This document shows positions 48,140 through 59,526 of a stretch of 64,000 nucleotides of DNA, in pieces. Each line of letters starts with the position of its first letter. The stretch's first letter is position 1. The notes beneath the pieces were generated by a model. It did not search any database and was not told the origin of the DNA. It was given only the letters and a program-made list of their open reading frames with translations. The position numbers and the translations under genes are program-made. The stretch covers positions 13,773,062 to 13,837,061 of the forward strand of contig OW203731.1 in assembly GCA_934045075.1 (NCBI GenBank). Reading direction: 5' to 3'. The stretch is from Yponomeuta sedellus (Eukaryota; Arthropoda; Insecta; Lepidoptera; Yponomeutidae).

Positions 48140-49180
48140 CGCAGACTCCGGGGCGAGTTGAGGAGGCGGGGGGGGGGTGGGGGTAGCGGTGGAAGTTCCT
48201 TAATTAATCCCAGCGAGGCCGCCATTGGCCGGTCGCTGGGCGGGCGGGAGAGACGCCGTGTTAATTGGGCGGACCGGAGAACCTTCTAGATTAGAGCCCG
48301 CAGATTAAGTAAATAGGTGTGAGGGTCGCCGGCTAATCTGTGCGCAAGGTTGGGCTGGCCGGTGGGGAGTTGTGGTCTTGCCTCGTGAAATTGACCTTGC
48401 GGTGGATAATGGGAACGTAAGGATATACATGGCGTCGAATTACAGCACAATGAAAACGCTAATTTAGACTAATGAGATATGATAGTTGGTGTACAATGTT
48501 AGAGAGTGTGTCCAAGAGATAAATGAATAGAAAGAGCACTAGAAATATTGAGAAAGATATGGCATAAATTGACGAAAACAATTTTGACACAATCCCAGTG
48601 ATGTATGAACGTATGAGTATCCGGGACGGGCGCCCATGATGAGCTCTTTCTTTTATACGCGCGCGGATATAAGTGTGTAAATCTCGTTCTCATATCGCGG
48701 CATTACGGCACTTGTAGCTAGATATATAAGGCGAGGTGCACAAGAACTAATATTCCGCTCTCGACGTCAAGTGAACACATAAAACTGAGATTTAGCGGGC
48801 CCCGGCCGCGGGCTGAGAGCCGCGAAACGCTAACGTGAAGCGCGCAACCTACACACCTCGCGCCGACGTAAATTATAATATTGTATGTGTGTCGGGCGCT
48901 AACCCTCTCACATGCCCCCCGCTCCCCGTGAAAGAAAAGCAATTTCCTCCGGCGGGCGGCGGCGGGGGTGAGGCCCGGCTCCCCCTTGAGGGGGGCTGTT
49001 TAAGGTCTCGCGTGAATATAATTTTGTTCATTTTTTTATTCGGGCGGGTTAATTCTGCCCGCCGAGGAGCGGGCTATTGATTAGGGCGCGTCTTACGTTT
49101 TAATTTGTTTGCGCGCGCAGCTGCGATGCACCCGCGGAGATGAGGCCCCAGCACCCCGCGCCCGCGCCCCCGCTCTAATG
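48140..49180. promoter_or_regulatory. GC-rich region with G-runs and CpG
   Basis: gcgggggggggtgggggtag (48168), gccgccattggccggtcgct with CCAAT complement, ggcgggcggcggcgggggtg (48953) and cgcccgcgcccccgctctaa (49160), with ttaattaatcc and gttaattgggcgg cores. Possible enhancer cluster; frames here are low-complexity. Confidence 0.25.
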
Positions 49181-49975
49181 AAGGCTCCGAGCTGCGCTTA
49201 ATGTAATCACGTGTCTTACAAAGTCACGGTGATTTTCCTTGGGTCTTCCTGAAAAATGCTAATTCGGTTTGTCTTTATATAGGTAGAGCCTCGCCTGCGA
49301 CGTTTGTGTAGGTAAGGCGCCGGGCGGAGTGCTGTGCAATCAGGAAATTGAGGGAATGTTGATCGGGGTGATTAAGCTGGCTGAAAATAAGACTTGCTAA
49401 ACTTGAAAATAAGCTTGTCTTGTCCTCTTTGCGGAACACGAAATGGTCAACAGAATCGGAAACAATATTTTATTACCTCTGCCTGTATATTGCTGCAGGG
49501 CTGTACCGTTTTGTTTATAAAAAAAATAAGTTAAACCTGTAAAATACTGTAAAATTACAGAGTTTTACTTAAAGAACTTCTTAAAGAACATAAATAGTGT
49601 TAGCCAGCTTTTTATGATTAGTTAAAAAGATCTAGCTAGAAAATAAACATACACTAATAATAGAAATAGTAGTAATAGATACTGATAAATGCACAGATAC
49701 AAAGATTCATTCATCCTCGTAGTTGTGTCAAAAATGCTTTTTTTTATTGAAACCACAAGACATTCAATTATTTTATTCAGTTACGGATAAGAGTAGAAAT
49801 TATTGCTCGATGTGCATCTTGTGTTTATTATCTTTTGTGGGTTTCTTAATTTAGGCATACATATTAGGGTACAAACGTCGTATAATAAACGAATACAGCT
49901 AAATTCCTTTGTCTGGTAAACTACAACAAGGTTTATTTGCGACCAAAAATGACTTTTTAAACAGTTAAAACTTAT

Positions 49976-50228
49976 TTTACGTCGTGGTGGGCTTATAGCA
50001 GGACTGGAGATTTCTCTTTAAAAATCATGAATTTATTGAAATCCTATTTAAACTGGATTTCACTGTGTTTTAGTGGAATCGTCATTTTATTAATAACGCT
50101 GTTATTTCAAGCTCTTAAAAAATATTTTATAAGTTTGTATCTTTACGTAGTGCCCACCACGGCGTAAAGACACGTACCTACTTATAAAAATTATAGCAAG
50201 AATGGAGATTTCTCTTTAAAAATCATGA
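49976..50228. repeat. Inverted plus direct repeat unit
   Basis: tttacgtcgtggtgggc (49976-49992) and gcccaccacggcgtaaa (50152-50168) are inverted with one mismatch. ggagatttctctttaaaaat occurs after each (about 50006 and 50204). A small element or partial duplication. Confidence 0.55.
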
Positions 50229-51169
50229 TTTAGTTAAATCCTTTCTAAGCTCTATTTGTCTCCAAATAGAGCTTAAACGGAACTTAGACCTACTACTTAC
50301 CTCCAAGCTTTTAAAACCTTTTTTCAAGATCGTTATACCTATCCAAAATACCTAAAAAAAAGATTCTGCACCGTATCGGCATTCCGAATTTTAAAACGTA
50401 CCTATTAACTAAACGTCATTGTAATTGATACAAGATATCCTATGTACCTATCCAGGTAGGTACCTACTCAGTTATGTAACAGCCTAATAAGTAACTAACA
50501 AGCCCCCACCCTCACACCTACATAGGGCTTCCTTGACGCCCCTACCTACCCCCTATCTAACACTAACTTTCAGTTCCGGAAGGAACTGTAATTAACACTG
50601 CAGTCGCTAGCCCGCACCGCGACTCCCATTGGTCATCTCGTTACCGCCACCCCGACCCCCACCCCTCTCCCTCTGGCCTCCGACCCCCTCAAGGGGGGCC
50701 ACGACGTAGCTCGAGAAACAACGCCGCCTGCATGTGACACATTAGTAAATGAGACTACATTCGTTACCATGGAATGGAAGGCCATATCGGAGGAGGATGT
50801 TGGTACGTACCGTAGGTAGGTTGGTGCTACATCTGCGAGCTTCAGTTCTATGTTCGTAGGTACCTACAGTTCGAGGCTTTTTCTGCAATATTTAGGTATA
50901 CAGTATGGTTGAGGTACTTTCTGTTATTAAATTGTGCTCTTAAACTGCGACAAACCTCTGCTGCACAAGTAGGTAGCGTGGAATTATAGATGTTGCACGT
51001 TTGTTGAAAACCATGACGCGCGTCCAAACTTTGTATTTAGGAGAACAATTAAGAGTAGGTAGAGGAGCCTACAATTTCTTGTGTGACATGACAGCACCAG
51101 ATTTGGCGTTGAGTCCCATTGATAAATGACAACAAATAAAGAGATGCTCTTTTAAAATTCACAATCGAG

Positions 51170-51660
51170 TTTGACGGGACAAGTTGCCAAAATAGGCCCT
51201 GCCGGGTCCATCAGGCCGGCGCAAGCGCAATAAATCGAGCCCGCCGCCGCCTCCGCGCGGCCATTAAGCCTTTCGATAGTGGTACTCTTCGGCGCTCACT
51301 TTGTTTTATTAGTTTCATTTTATTGTTTTAATTCGTGTGCGGGTGCGCTATTTGCGTGCGCGCAGTTTGTCGTTCGCCCCGCCCACCGCGCGCCGGCCAA
51401 TCGCGCGCGCGACGCTAACGAGCCCGCGCGCGCTGCGTCCGCGCAGACATCGCGACAATACTCATTGTTTCAAACGATTCTAATTTTGTTTTACTTTTGC
51501 CAGCGGCAGTGCACCTCCCACCGAGCGATAATTTCAATGTCGCCGCATATATTCTGTGATATTGACTGAGATTCCGCGCCGGGCATGTTTTATCGTCCGA
51601 GGCGCGTTCGTCAGCGCTCCTCAATAAGCAATAAACCATTCGCCTCCGAGAAGTCATTTT
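51170..51660. promoter_or_regulatory. CpG island-like block, possible promoter or enhancer
   Basis: ccccgcccaccgcgcgccgg (GC box), ccaatcgcgcgcgcgacgct (CCAAT), gcgcgcgctgcgtccgcgca. CpG is very dense for this AT-rich window. Could be an alternative promoter or conserved element; no transcript evidence. Confidence 0.27.
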
Positions 51661-52534
51661 AAATTCTGACTGAGGCTCGAATTGAACCCACGCCTTTACA
51701 CCTTTTATAAAAGGTTATTGTGTTCCCGAAACGACGAGGACCGAACAGTCGCCGGTTTCATAAACCCGCCGACCTCAAGTGGGTAGTTACTCCGCTGACA
51801 GTCACCTAACATGCCATCAACCCATTCAGCTGAAGGTATCGGGGACAATCGGAATCGAATAAGAATTAAAACCAGATTTTATTTGGTAGGATTAGTCGTA
51901 ACGGAAGGGTTGGGCGGCGAGAAGTCCCTTATCTTGGACGAGGCAGACGCACACGAATAATATTAAAGGGGAAACTAAGCAGTTGATAGTAAAAATGGGC
52001 GGTGTAATAGAAAAATATCGTCGGACTCGCTCGTGGCCTGGTAAAATATTCAATCGGGGCAATTCGGGTCCGCGTATAAATTCGGCCTCGCCATTATTTG
52101 TAGCGAGTCGTCGCCAAACGAGAATCGGTACGTTGATAGTCGTCATATCTCTCTACGCAGCCACTGTTAATATTTTACAGGTGCGTGACGCCCTCTTTAT
52201 GGCCCACTCTTGACACTAAAACGTTTTAACCGTGCTCTTATTGTTTATACATTTTACTATCCACTTTTTATAGTTTATTGCAACTCACGAGGTCTTCAGG
52301 GCTGGGGGTTGCTGCGTGATAGTTCCACTTTTTTGTGGCACTTCGATTACCGAGGCTTTGATTCTACTACTCTTTTATTTAGACGTCTTTATGCTCTCTC
52401 GGTAGGAACGAGGAAAAAATAAAGATTTTTCTTTTGCGAAAGTAAATGGCGTACCAACATACTCATACGAGCTTTCTTTTCTTTATGTGAGTTGTAATTA
52501 TCCAGCGCGAGCTTCGAGAGAGAATCGCTCGGCG

Positions 52535-52610
52535 TGTGTGTGGGGAGTAGGTGGAAGGTGGTGGGAATAGGGGTGGGGGACGTTAGTGGGGGTAGGAGGC
52601 AGCATGGAGG
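52535..52610 (+). promoter_or_regulatory. G-run cluster (possible G-quadruplex)
   Basis: gtggggagtaggtggaaggt, ataggggtgggggacg and gtgggggtaggagg give at least four runs of four or more G within 60 bp. Confidence 0.3.
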
Positions 52611-52899
52611 ATGTAGGCCCGCACGGGACGCGCTCTAATGAGGTGCCTGAAAGCGACAATGTCTTTGAGCAAAGCAAATGTGTATCTATCTACATACGGA
52701 TTTCCCCCGCCATTTGCCCGCGCTCGCAGCACATGCGCCCCTACATTTTTATAACGGCCATTTACCTCCCTAGGTCATTCAAAATTAAAAGGAAAATTTA
52801 CTCTCTTTATGGGACTATGTAAATAGTTTTTCGCAGGATACTGCTACTATAGTTATTGAGGTAACATTAAAGTTCTACCCGCAGAATTATATCCTGCGG

Positions 52900-53240
52900 T
52901 TCTACCCGTAGCTACTCAATTCGATTGCGTATCTCCGCGGGTCGGATTTTAATTTCTCCCGCTTCGCCTGGGCGGGCGGCATCAAGTTAAACGTCCCGGA
53001 GATGAGGCACATACGTACTAATATCATGCACGGCCCCGGCCGTCGCCATGGCGACGCGCACTCAAATGACGTGTGTGGTGTGAGGCTAGGGGGTAATATG
53101 ATTTGAGCAAAGCCCTCCCCCGCGCGGCCGCGCTTCCCCCGCCCGCCCCCGCTTGTTTGCTCTCCGATGCAATCGCGATACGCGCGGCCCGTCTCACCTC
53201 GCCGCCGATAACCGCATCGGATTCCTTGTTGCAAGCCACC
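52900..53240. promoter_or_regulatory. GC-rich block
   Basis: ccccggccgtcgccatggcg and ccgcgcggccgcgcttcccc. Overlapping minus-strand frames of 120 and 71 codons are Gly/Arg-rich and unrecognised. Confidence 0.2.
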
Positions 53241-53511
53241 GCATCCCATTGAAATAGACACCACCTATACCATACCGCCTAGCTCTGCTCGATTTATACC
53301 GCGCCAATACATCGACTTGGGCTGCTGGCTGTTGCGGAACGCGGAGTGTCGACTCGTCTGTCCAATTTTTACATTTTTCCCCTTTAGGACCATCCCACAT
53401 CGTAGGTAGGTATCGAATCGTTGACAATGAAGGCTCAAGCCAGCGTAACTTTACCGTTAGATTTCCAGCTTACTATACCATACTACTTTTATAGTGTTTT
53501 GCCTATAAATA

Positions 53512-53622
53512 TCTTACTAATACCTATTATAAATGTAAAAGTTTGCATATAAGGATGTTTGTTACTAATTTATGCCAAAACAGCTGAACAAACCGCGAAC
53601 GAAGTCGTAAGCACCAGCTACT
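53512..53622 (+). mobile_element. Decayed Helitron-like repeat
   Basis: tcttactaatacctattata and aaccgcgaacgaagtcgtaa, then accagcta, follow 21574-21768 in order but with internal loss. Confidence 0.4.
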
Positions 53623-53629
53623 ATAAGTA

Positions 53630-53815
53630 GTCTGTTAGTTTTTAGAATATACCTCGGGCTCTAGAGTATGCTTCGGTTTTCACCAATTTTCGCCGGTTTT
53701 CTTAAAGATCATCGGGTTTTGATTTCGAAATTAGTATGTGTCAAATTAGTTCCGATATTTCTATAACACGAATATATCCGATAGTAGCCGAGATATATTC
53801 TAAAAGCTAACAGAC
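53630..53815. mobile_element. MITE-like element with 28-bp inverted ends
   Basis: The left end gtctgttagtttttagaata and the complement of the right end gtctgttagcttttagaata continue alike to ctcgg (26 of 28 bases). Interior about 130 bp, non-coding. Confidence 0.7.
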
Positions 53816-54149
53816 CTTATACCTTATTTATATACTCAGTCTCGTTTATAAACGGATATCATGTTACTCGCGATTGTGTTGGAGATAACAATGACGCCGA
53901 TTTAAAAAAATGAGCCAAGAATGGATGCCAACAAAAACCTACGATCATACCGTATTACGGCAACATCACCACTATCATAAACTGGATAGGTACAATTAGT
54001 ATGACGAACAAGTGTCTTTATACCAGTCACTCAACAATTCCAGAGTCCCTGTCCGCGACAAGACATTTATTTCAGTCCCGCAGCTGCCGAAGGCATCAGT
54101 AGCCTGGTTATAGTCTCAATAAATCAATCACACCTCCTTTGCGGTAACA

Positions 54150-55020
54150 ATGTCTCATATCGCGGGCGACTCAATCGCGGGCACCGTGGAGGTGACAATT
54201 ACGCGGTCCGGGTCTCATTAGTGGCCGGCAGAGGTTCATGTATCATGTAAGCTGCGCGCGTCCGGCTGCGGCGACGGCACAATAAAGTAATCAATCCGCA
54301 AACGAGCTGCACTGGACCCGGGCTGGGCGCGAGACAAGACGAGCGACGCTATCATATAATTGTCGTCATCTCTGAAAACCAGCCGGACCAAAATAGAGCT
54401 GAATTCAATGGAACATGCCGATGGTAAACACCGATTGTATTGTCAACTCGGAGGCGGCGAATTTCCAGACATTTGTCATTTTGAATGTAGGAAATGGCAA
54501 TGAAATATGAAGACACGTCTCTGCAGGCCGAACTAGGAACTGCCGCTAATGCTTGGCGGCTCGTCCGTGGGCCGGGATAGCGACCAGCGCGAGTAATTGC
54601 CTCGCGAGCGCCGGGGGCCGCGGTAATACCGCGCGTGATATATGGTACTACGTCTAATAACAGAGCCGGCCGCCTCGCCGATTATCCCTTTACCCGGCGA
54701 ATACGAATCCGTATCGATCGGGGAGAGGCCGAGCTAATGAACGCGGATTCACTACTCATTATCCACTTTGGTGACCGCTCGACGCTGCGGGGTTATGAAG
54801 ACGTCGCCGCCGCCGCCGCGGGCTCGCAATTGGCGTCCTCCAGACCGCGGTGGGTTAGACCGAGGCCCGCAGCTCGCTTTGTGTTTTATCCCCGGTAATT
54901 GCGGACCCGACGCTATCCACCTACGAGCCACCACCGCACGATAAACGGTAGTGGATAATTGCGCTGTTGTTGCATCACCCGCGTCCGCTAGCATTCGAGG
55001 AACGTTAGTTATCCGCCAAA
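54150..55020. promoter_or_regulatory. GC-rich block with ATTA cores
   Basis: ggcgggcgactcaatcgcgg-style text, tctcattagtggccggcaga, cgccgccgccgccgcgggct (54805) and repeated ggtaattgcggacccg. Possible regulatory cluster; opposing frames of about 80 codons are unrecognised. Confidence 0.22.
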
Positions 55021-55668
55021 TTAGAAGGATCGGTGGGGCTCACCGCGACGGCTTTGTTATCTTGACAAATTAACTCGAAGGGAAATTTATGGTTTCTTTG
55101 AAACAACCTCTTCTGTAACGATCCTGTAATACCAAAGCCTGAAAGGAGGAGCTGAATTACAGTTTCCACCACTGCAATTGAGTGACGTTTAAAACCGGAC
55201 TAATTTAATAAACTCGAGCTATATACGTCTAGTCGTTTTAGTAGGAGCTTCAACATAGTGCATGCTTTGTATGCAATAAAGTATAATAATAATGGTTTAT
55301 TATCTTTTATTCAAATGACGTTGTCCCTTATCCACAAACTCAGTACCGGATTAGATGGGAGTTGCTCACAAATTCTCTTTGCCGCGTGGGAATGACGCTG
55401 ACAAATAGAAGTAACAGCTTTCGGAGTTGTCAATTAAATAATCTTCAAGCATGAAGTCAAAATTTCAGTCTGCCTCGCCCTGCCCCTGCTGCAAGGTAGC
55501 GTTTTTATCTCCCTACCGTGTAGCGCTATCGTGCCTAACTAAAAGGAGGTGACGCTGGTCGATAGAAGGTAGTCGGATTTTAAACGTCACTGTGTCATTG
55601 CTGATTTATAGAAATCGATAGCGAACGATATATTTTGCTTTATGTAGCGAGTAAGAACTAGATGGCGC

Positions 55669-56322
55669 GGCTTAGTCGATAAATGGCCAATTCTCAAAAA
55701 GGCTAACAGTAAAAAAAGCTAATTCGCAGAATGGCTTATTCTCTGAATGCCTAATTTGCACAATGGCCAATTCGCTAAATGGCTTATTCTTAAAATGGCT
55801 TATTCTGAAAATGGCAAACTTTTTACAAATCAGGTAACAATTAATTTTCATTGAAATCAGCTATATGAAATACAAAAACAATCAATTATTTTTTATTAAC
55901 AATTATATTTAAGAGAACATATTTTTTTGTAAATAAAAGTTATCCTTCTAATAGTAAAGTTAATCTTATACAAAATACAAAAAATGGCTTAGTATTCTCA
56001 AAATGGCAAACTTTTTACAAATCAGGTAACAATTAATTTTGAAGGCATTTACATCAAAAGTTGTTATGTATTATCTTTAAAAAAAATCTTCAACGTTACT
56101 TTGTTGTTGGTGTGGTTTATTTTTATATTTTCTTTAGCTAACTTCAATCAAACTTAATTGTTAGGTGATTTGTAGAAAGTTTGCCATTTTGATAATAAGT
56201 TATTTAGTGATTTGGCAAATGGGCCATTCTGCGAATTAGGCATTCAGAGAATAAGCCATTCTGCAAATTAGCCTTTTTTTACTGCTAGCCTTTTTGCGAA
56301 TTGGCCATTTATCGACTAAGCC
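55669..56322. mobile_element. MITE with about 180-bp inverted ends and 8-bp target duplication
   Basis: Both ends begin ggcttagtcgataaatggcc when read inward, and similarity continues through ctaattcgcagaatggctta to tggcaaactttttacaaatc. The ends are built from diverged copies of an 'aattcgcaaaatggc' motif. gatggcgc flanks it (55661-55668 and 56323-56330), an 8-bp duplication as made by hAT- or P-type transposases. No transposase inside; internal AT-rich part has a second copy of the subterminal block at 55982-56040. Confidence 0.88.
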
Positions 56323-56395
56323 GATGGCGCGACGTTTCATAGCGTTGTCACGCTCGATACGATTGTGTTAACAAAAATTCTCTCTTCATTCTCAG

Positions 56396-56602
56396 CTGGC
56401 TCGGGCGCGGCTCCATGTTCGTGCTGTCTCACGAGCACGCGCGCGCGATGCTCGCCAGCGAGCGTGGCTGCGCGGGCGCGCTCGTCGACGTGGGCGCGGG
56501 CGACGGGGAGGTCAGCCGCCGCTTCGCCGGCCTATACGCCACGAAGTACGCCACCGAAATATCGGCCAGCATGCGGAAGACGCTCACTAAGAAAGGGTAT
56601 AT
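56396..56602 (+). CDS. METTL9: METTL9/DREV-like methyltransferase, internal exon B (SAM-binding motif)
   Basis: This 207-bp exon starts after the acceptor ..cattctcag and ends before the donor gtgagt. Joined to exon A it reads ..TDING-WLGRGSMFVLSHE.., the conserved GRGSMF block of METTL9. It then carries class I methyltransferase motif I, VDVGAGDGEV, whose Gly-rich loop binds SAM, followed by LYATKYATEIS, the motif-II region. It ends ..TLTKKGY with two bases (AT) left for the next exon. Codon use here is very GC-rich at third positions, unlike the AT-rich flanks. An overlapping frame starting at 56365 is a shadow. A MITE ends about 70 bp upstream, so the splice acceptor region is short but looks intact. 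Confidence 0.95.
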
Positions 56603-58441
56603 GTGAGTATCAGACAATTTTAATGAACCAATGCATATGAATTAGTTCGAAAGAAAGAAAGCTGTCTTTGTGGCATTAAATCATGTTTTTATAAGAATTT
56701 ACATTCTGTTTGCTGAATATCACTGAACAATGTAATCTGCCGCCTATGAGCCGTGGAGAAAAAGGCAGCGGGAAGAAAAACTCCACTCTGGCCATCTTTT
56801 CTCAAGTCATCTTAAACCTAATTCATCAGTTGCGAGATGATTGGCATCAATAACTTTAAAGGCCAAAACATTAGTGATTGTACAAATGTAGGAAAAACAT
56901 TACTGCTGCGGCCAGACACACGAACGCAGGGGTCTGCTATCACCAGTCTCAACCATTTTGGAGGGCGATAGATGACTCGGCCACCACGCCACTATTCGAA
57001 TCGACCAATTGAAGCTCGAATTTCAGTCTATCAAGGGACTACTGTCCCGCCTAATCCTATATGGCCGTTGTGATCCAGATATTATCAATAGGTCTGCTTA
57101 AATAGTCCACTCAGCTCCAGCCTCCAGCGACGCTTGTGCCAAACCGATGTGGTCGAGACTTTGGCCCTGGCAACTGTTTTAATACCTTTGGTAGCTTCTA
57201 TGATACTGACTTTTGGATGCTTTAGATTCAAAATTTTCTAATGTTTAGAAAGAGCAAGCACGCAATATCTCAGATCTTGTCCTCACTTAGGTGAGTGAGA
57301 TTGAGCCAAGCGCGCACCGCAAAGGTAAAACCATTGAATTTGAAGTAAGCATAGAAACCCATTCCCATACAAGCAAATCGGATCCCAAAAAACCGCGCCG
57401 GGCCCAGAGGCCGCCACTGAAAATGCGCGCAAAGCCGAAAAATACGTGTAGAGCGCTTTGTCTAAAACCGCTAGATGGCATTGTTAATAGTTTTCACGAG
57501 TTTACTATTGACATCTGGCGGTGACTAGCAAAACGTAAAACATTTTAGCAGTGTACTCTAGTAGCCAGTAGCGAGCAGAGAATTGACAGTTCAATTCTAG
57601 ACACAGAGTACCTACGTTTGGTTCTTGTATGGTTTAATTGTTCTGTGTTCTTGTAAGTCCGGAAAATCTAATCTGCCATAAAATTGACAACCCACGGATG
57701 GGATAAATATAGGAAAAACATTGTTTGTTTGAGAGATAATTCAGAAAATACAATACCTATGTGAAAAAAATCACACATTTCAAATCTGTGGAAAAAGTAT
57801 ATTGCGGAATTAGTGCATTGGTTCTATAAAACAGAATTTTAAAGCAAGCAGCAAGAAATGTAACCCACCTTTACCCACCAACAACTTCTAGTGAATGATA
57901 TCAGTGCTTTCAACATGCAACAGTAACCCAGACTTCGTCATCCTCCGTGTATAGACCTGCCCTGTGGTCGCTGATTGTGATCTTATCAAGCCAATACTTA
58001 GACAACTCCCTCAAAGGTACCTTAGTCCATTTGGGTACCACACACACCGACCTACCTGCACAGTGCAGTCAACAGCACATCAACTTTGCATGTTCGCACT
58101 CTCCTCAGTATTATTATGGGCGACTTCGCAACAAAATGGTCGAACTTCTACCGAAGTCTTATCAATAGACCATTTAACAATCATAAATAAATGCCACCAA
58201 AAGTTTCGTAATTGCTACACACGCCGCCGCCTACCCCCACAAGCACGAACCTTCACATTTACCTATTTTATTATGAAAAAAGTATATTTTTTGACTGTAC
58301 TACAATAAATGTTTCGAAATATATTGCTGCTTCTATTATTAAGGAGGTCCTTAAAATTGTGCTTGGTGGCAAAAACCATAAGAGATGCTTGTACAAAAAA
58401 AGAGTAAGAAACGCTGGTTTAAACAATTATTAATAATAATT

Positions 58442-58650
58442 AGACGACCTCTGTGGCGTAACGGTAGTGCATCTACCTGCCATACGGGAGGTCCCGGGTT
58501 CGAATCCCGGCTGGGAACAAAAAAAAACCCCAGGTCTTTGATGTTTACATGTTTGTGATGTCGTTGTTTCTGGTTCCCACGACACAGGGTATCCTAGTGT
58601 GGGGCCAGAAGCAATGTATGTGCCTGTATGTAAATGTTATGTTATTCAAA
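58442..58650 (+). mobile_element. tRNA-derived SINE (Gly-like head), plus strand
   Basis: Head gacgacctctgtggcgtaac, B box cccgggttcgaatcccggct, an A run, then gatgtttacatgtttgtgat, gttcccacgacacagggtat and gtatgtaaatgttatgtta. The head retains Gly-tRNA-like tacctgccat. Better preserved than 1125-1322. Confidence 0.78.
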
Positions 58651-58724
58651 AACCTTTACTAGTCCATCGCAAACACTTCCCAACGCTGCGAGATTTTGTT
58701 TAAGTTATTTTCGGGTAGGGTAAG

Positions 58725-58978
58725 GGTCTGTTTCACAATCTGCAGATAAAGTTCCGGATATGCTATCCGCAACCAGGGCTGCTGTTTGTTCTAAATTTGA
58801 AGCCATAAACGAACACACACAATATAGAAAAAAATATTTAAATTTAGAATAAACGGCAGCCCTGGTTGCGGATAGCTTATCTGGAACTTGCCTGTAAACT
58901 AGCCTAACTTTACATGTATACCGATGTCTGTGACCCAATAAATATCTTTATCTTTATTTGAACATTGTGAAATAGGGC
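58725..58978. mobile_element. MITE-like inverted repeat, arms about 75 bp
   Basis: gttccggatatgctatccgc and aaccagggctgctgtttgtt on the left are mirrored on the right (aacggcagccctggttgcgg, atagcttatctggaac). Outer ends gggtctgtttcacaat and the complement of attgtgaaatagggcc are similar. Non-coding. Confidence 0.72.
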
Positions 58979-59195
58979 CTAAGACCAGTATCCTATCGAG
59001 AGGTAGGTAGGTACTGCTACAAACTATTCCAATCAATTTAGTATCCATTAAAAATCATATCTGTCCATCCATATGGGAGCTGGCTGATATTTTTACCAAT
59101 TTCTGCTGTGATTATGGCCCATGATTTTAATATGCGCCGTTGCCAGCTAACTCTGCATAGAAGCAAACGCACGCATCAGCTACACCTTCAATGTA

Positions 59196-59470
59196 CTGTG
59201 ATATATGTGGAGAGGATGAAGGAAGAAATATTGATGAAACAAATATACATGGCGAATGTGGGTGGAAGGGCCGGTAAGGGACGTCCCACATACTTCGACC
59301 AGATAAGGAATGTATTAGCAAATGGAAGATAAAAAGTAACCGGAACTGACGTGAGTGCATGTAACGACTAATGAATGTTGGTGAAGCGAAGGTATTCTGT
59401 CAGGATCGTGGCAAGTGGCAGTCCTTGGTGCCTGTCTACCCCATTGGAATGCAGGTGTGAGGTTAATATT
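59196..59470 (+). mobile_element. LINE C-terminal remnant
   Basis: Frame reads KQIYMANVGGRAGKGRPTYF then a stop after ANGR. Further on, in another frame, it encodes an ..CQDRGKWQSL..-like stretch. This is the end of the same moth LINE as 44604-44830 and 27474-27605; frames are broken. Confidence 0.6.
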
Positions 59471-59526
59471 ATGGTATGGGTTATTTATAAACTTATAAGT
59501 TATTGAATATGAGATTTTCTATTTTA

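Noticed and set aside
52902..53264. 120-codon minus-strand frame
   Set aside because: Driven by GC-rich composition with overlapping frames; no family match.
56365..56640. 91-codon frame over exon B
   Set aside because: It is the wrong frame of the METTL9 exon; the VDVGAGDGEV frame joins correctly to exons A and C.
58212..58433. 73-codon lysine-rich frame as a gene
   Set aside because: No recognised domain and no supporting context; kept only as a note in the intron entry.
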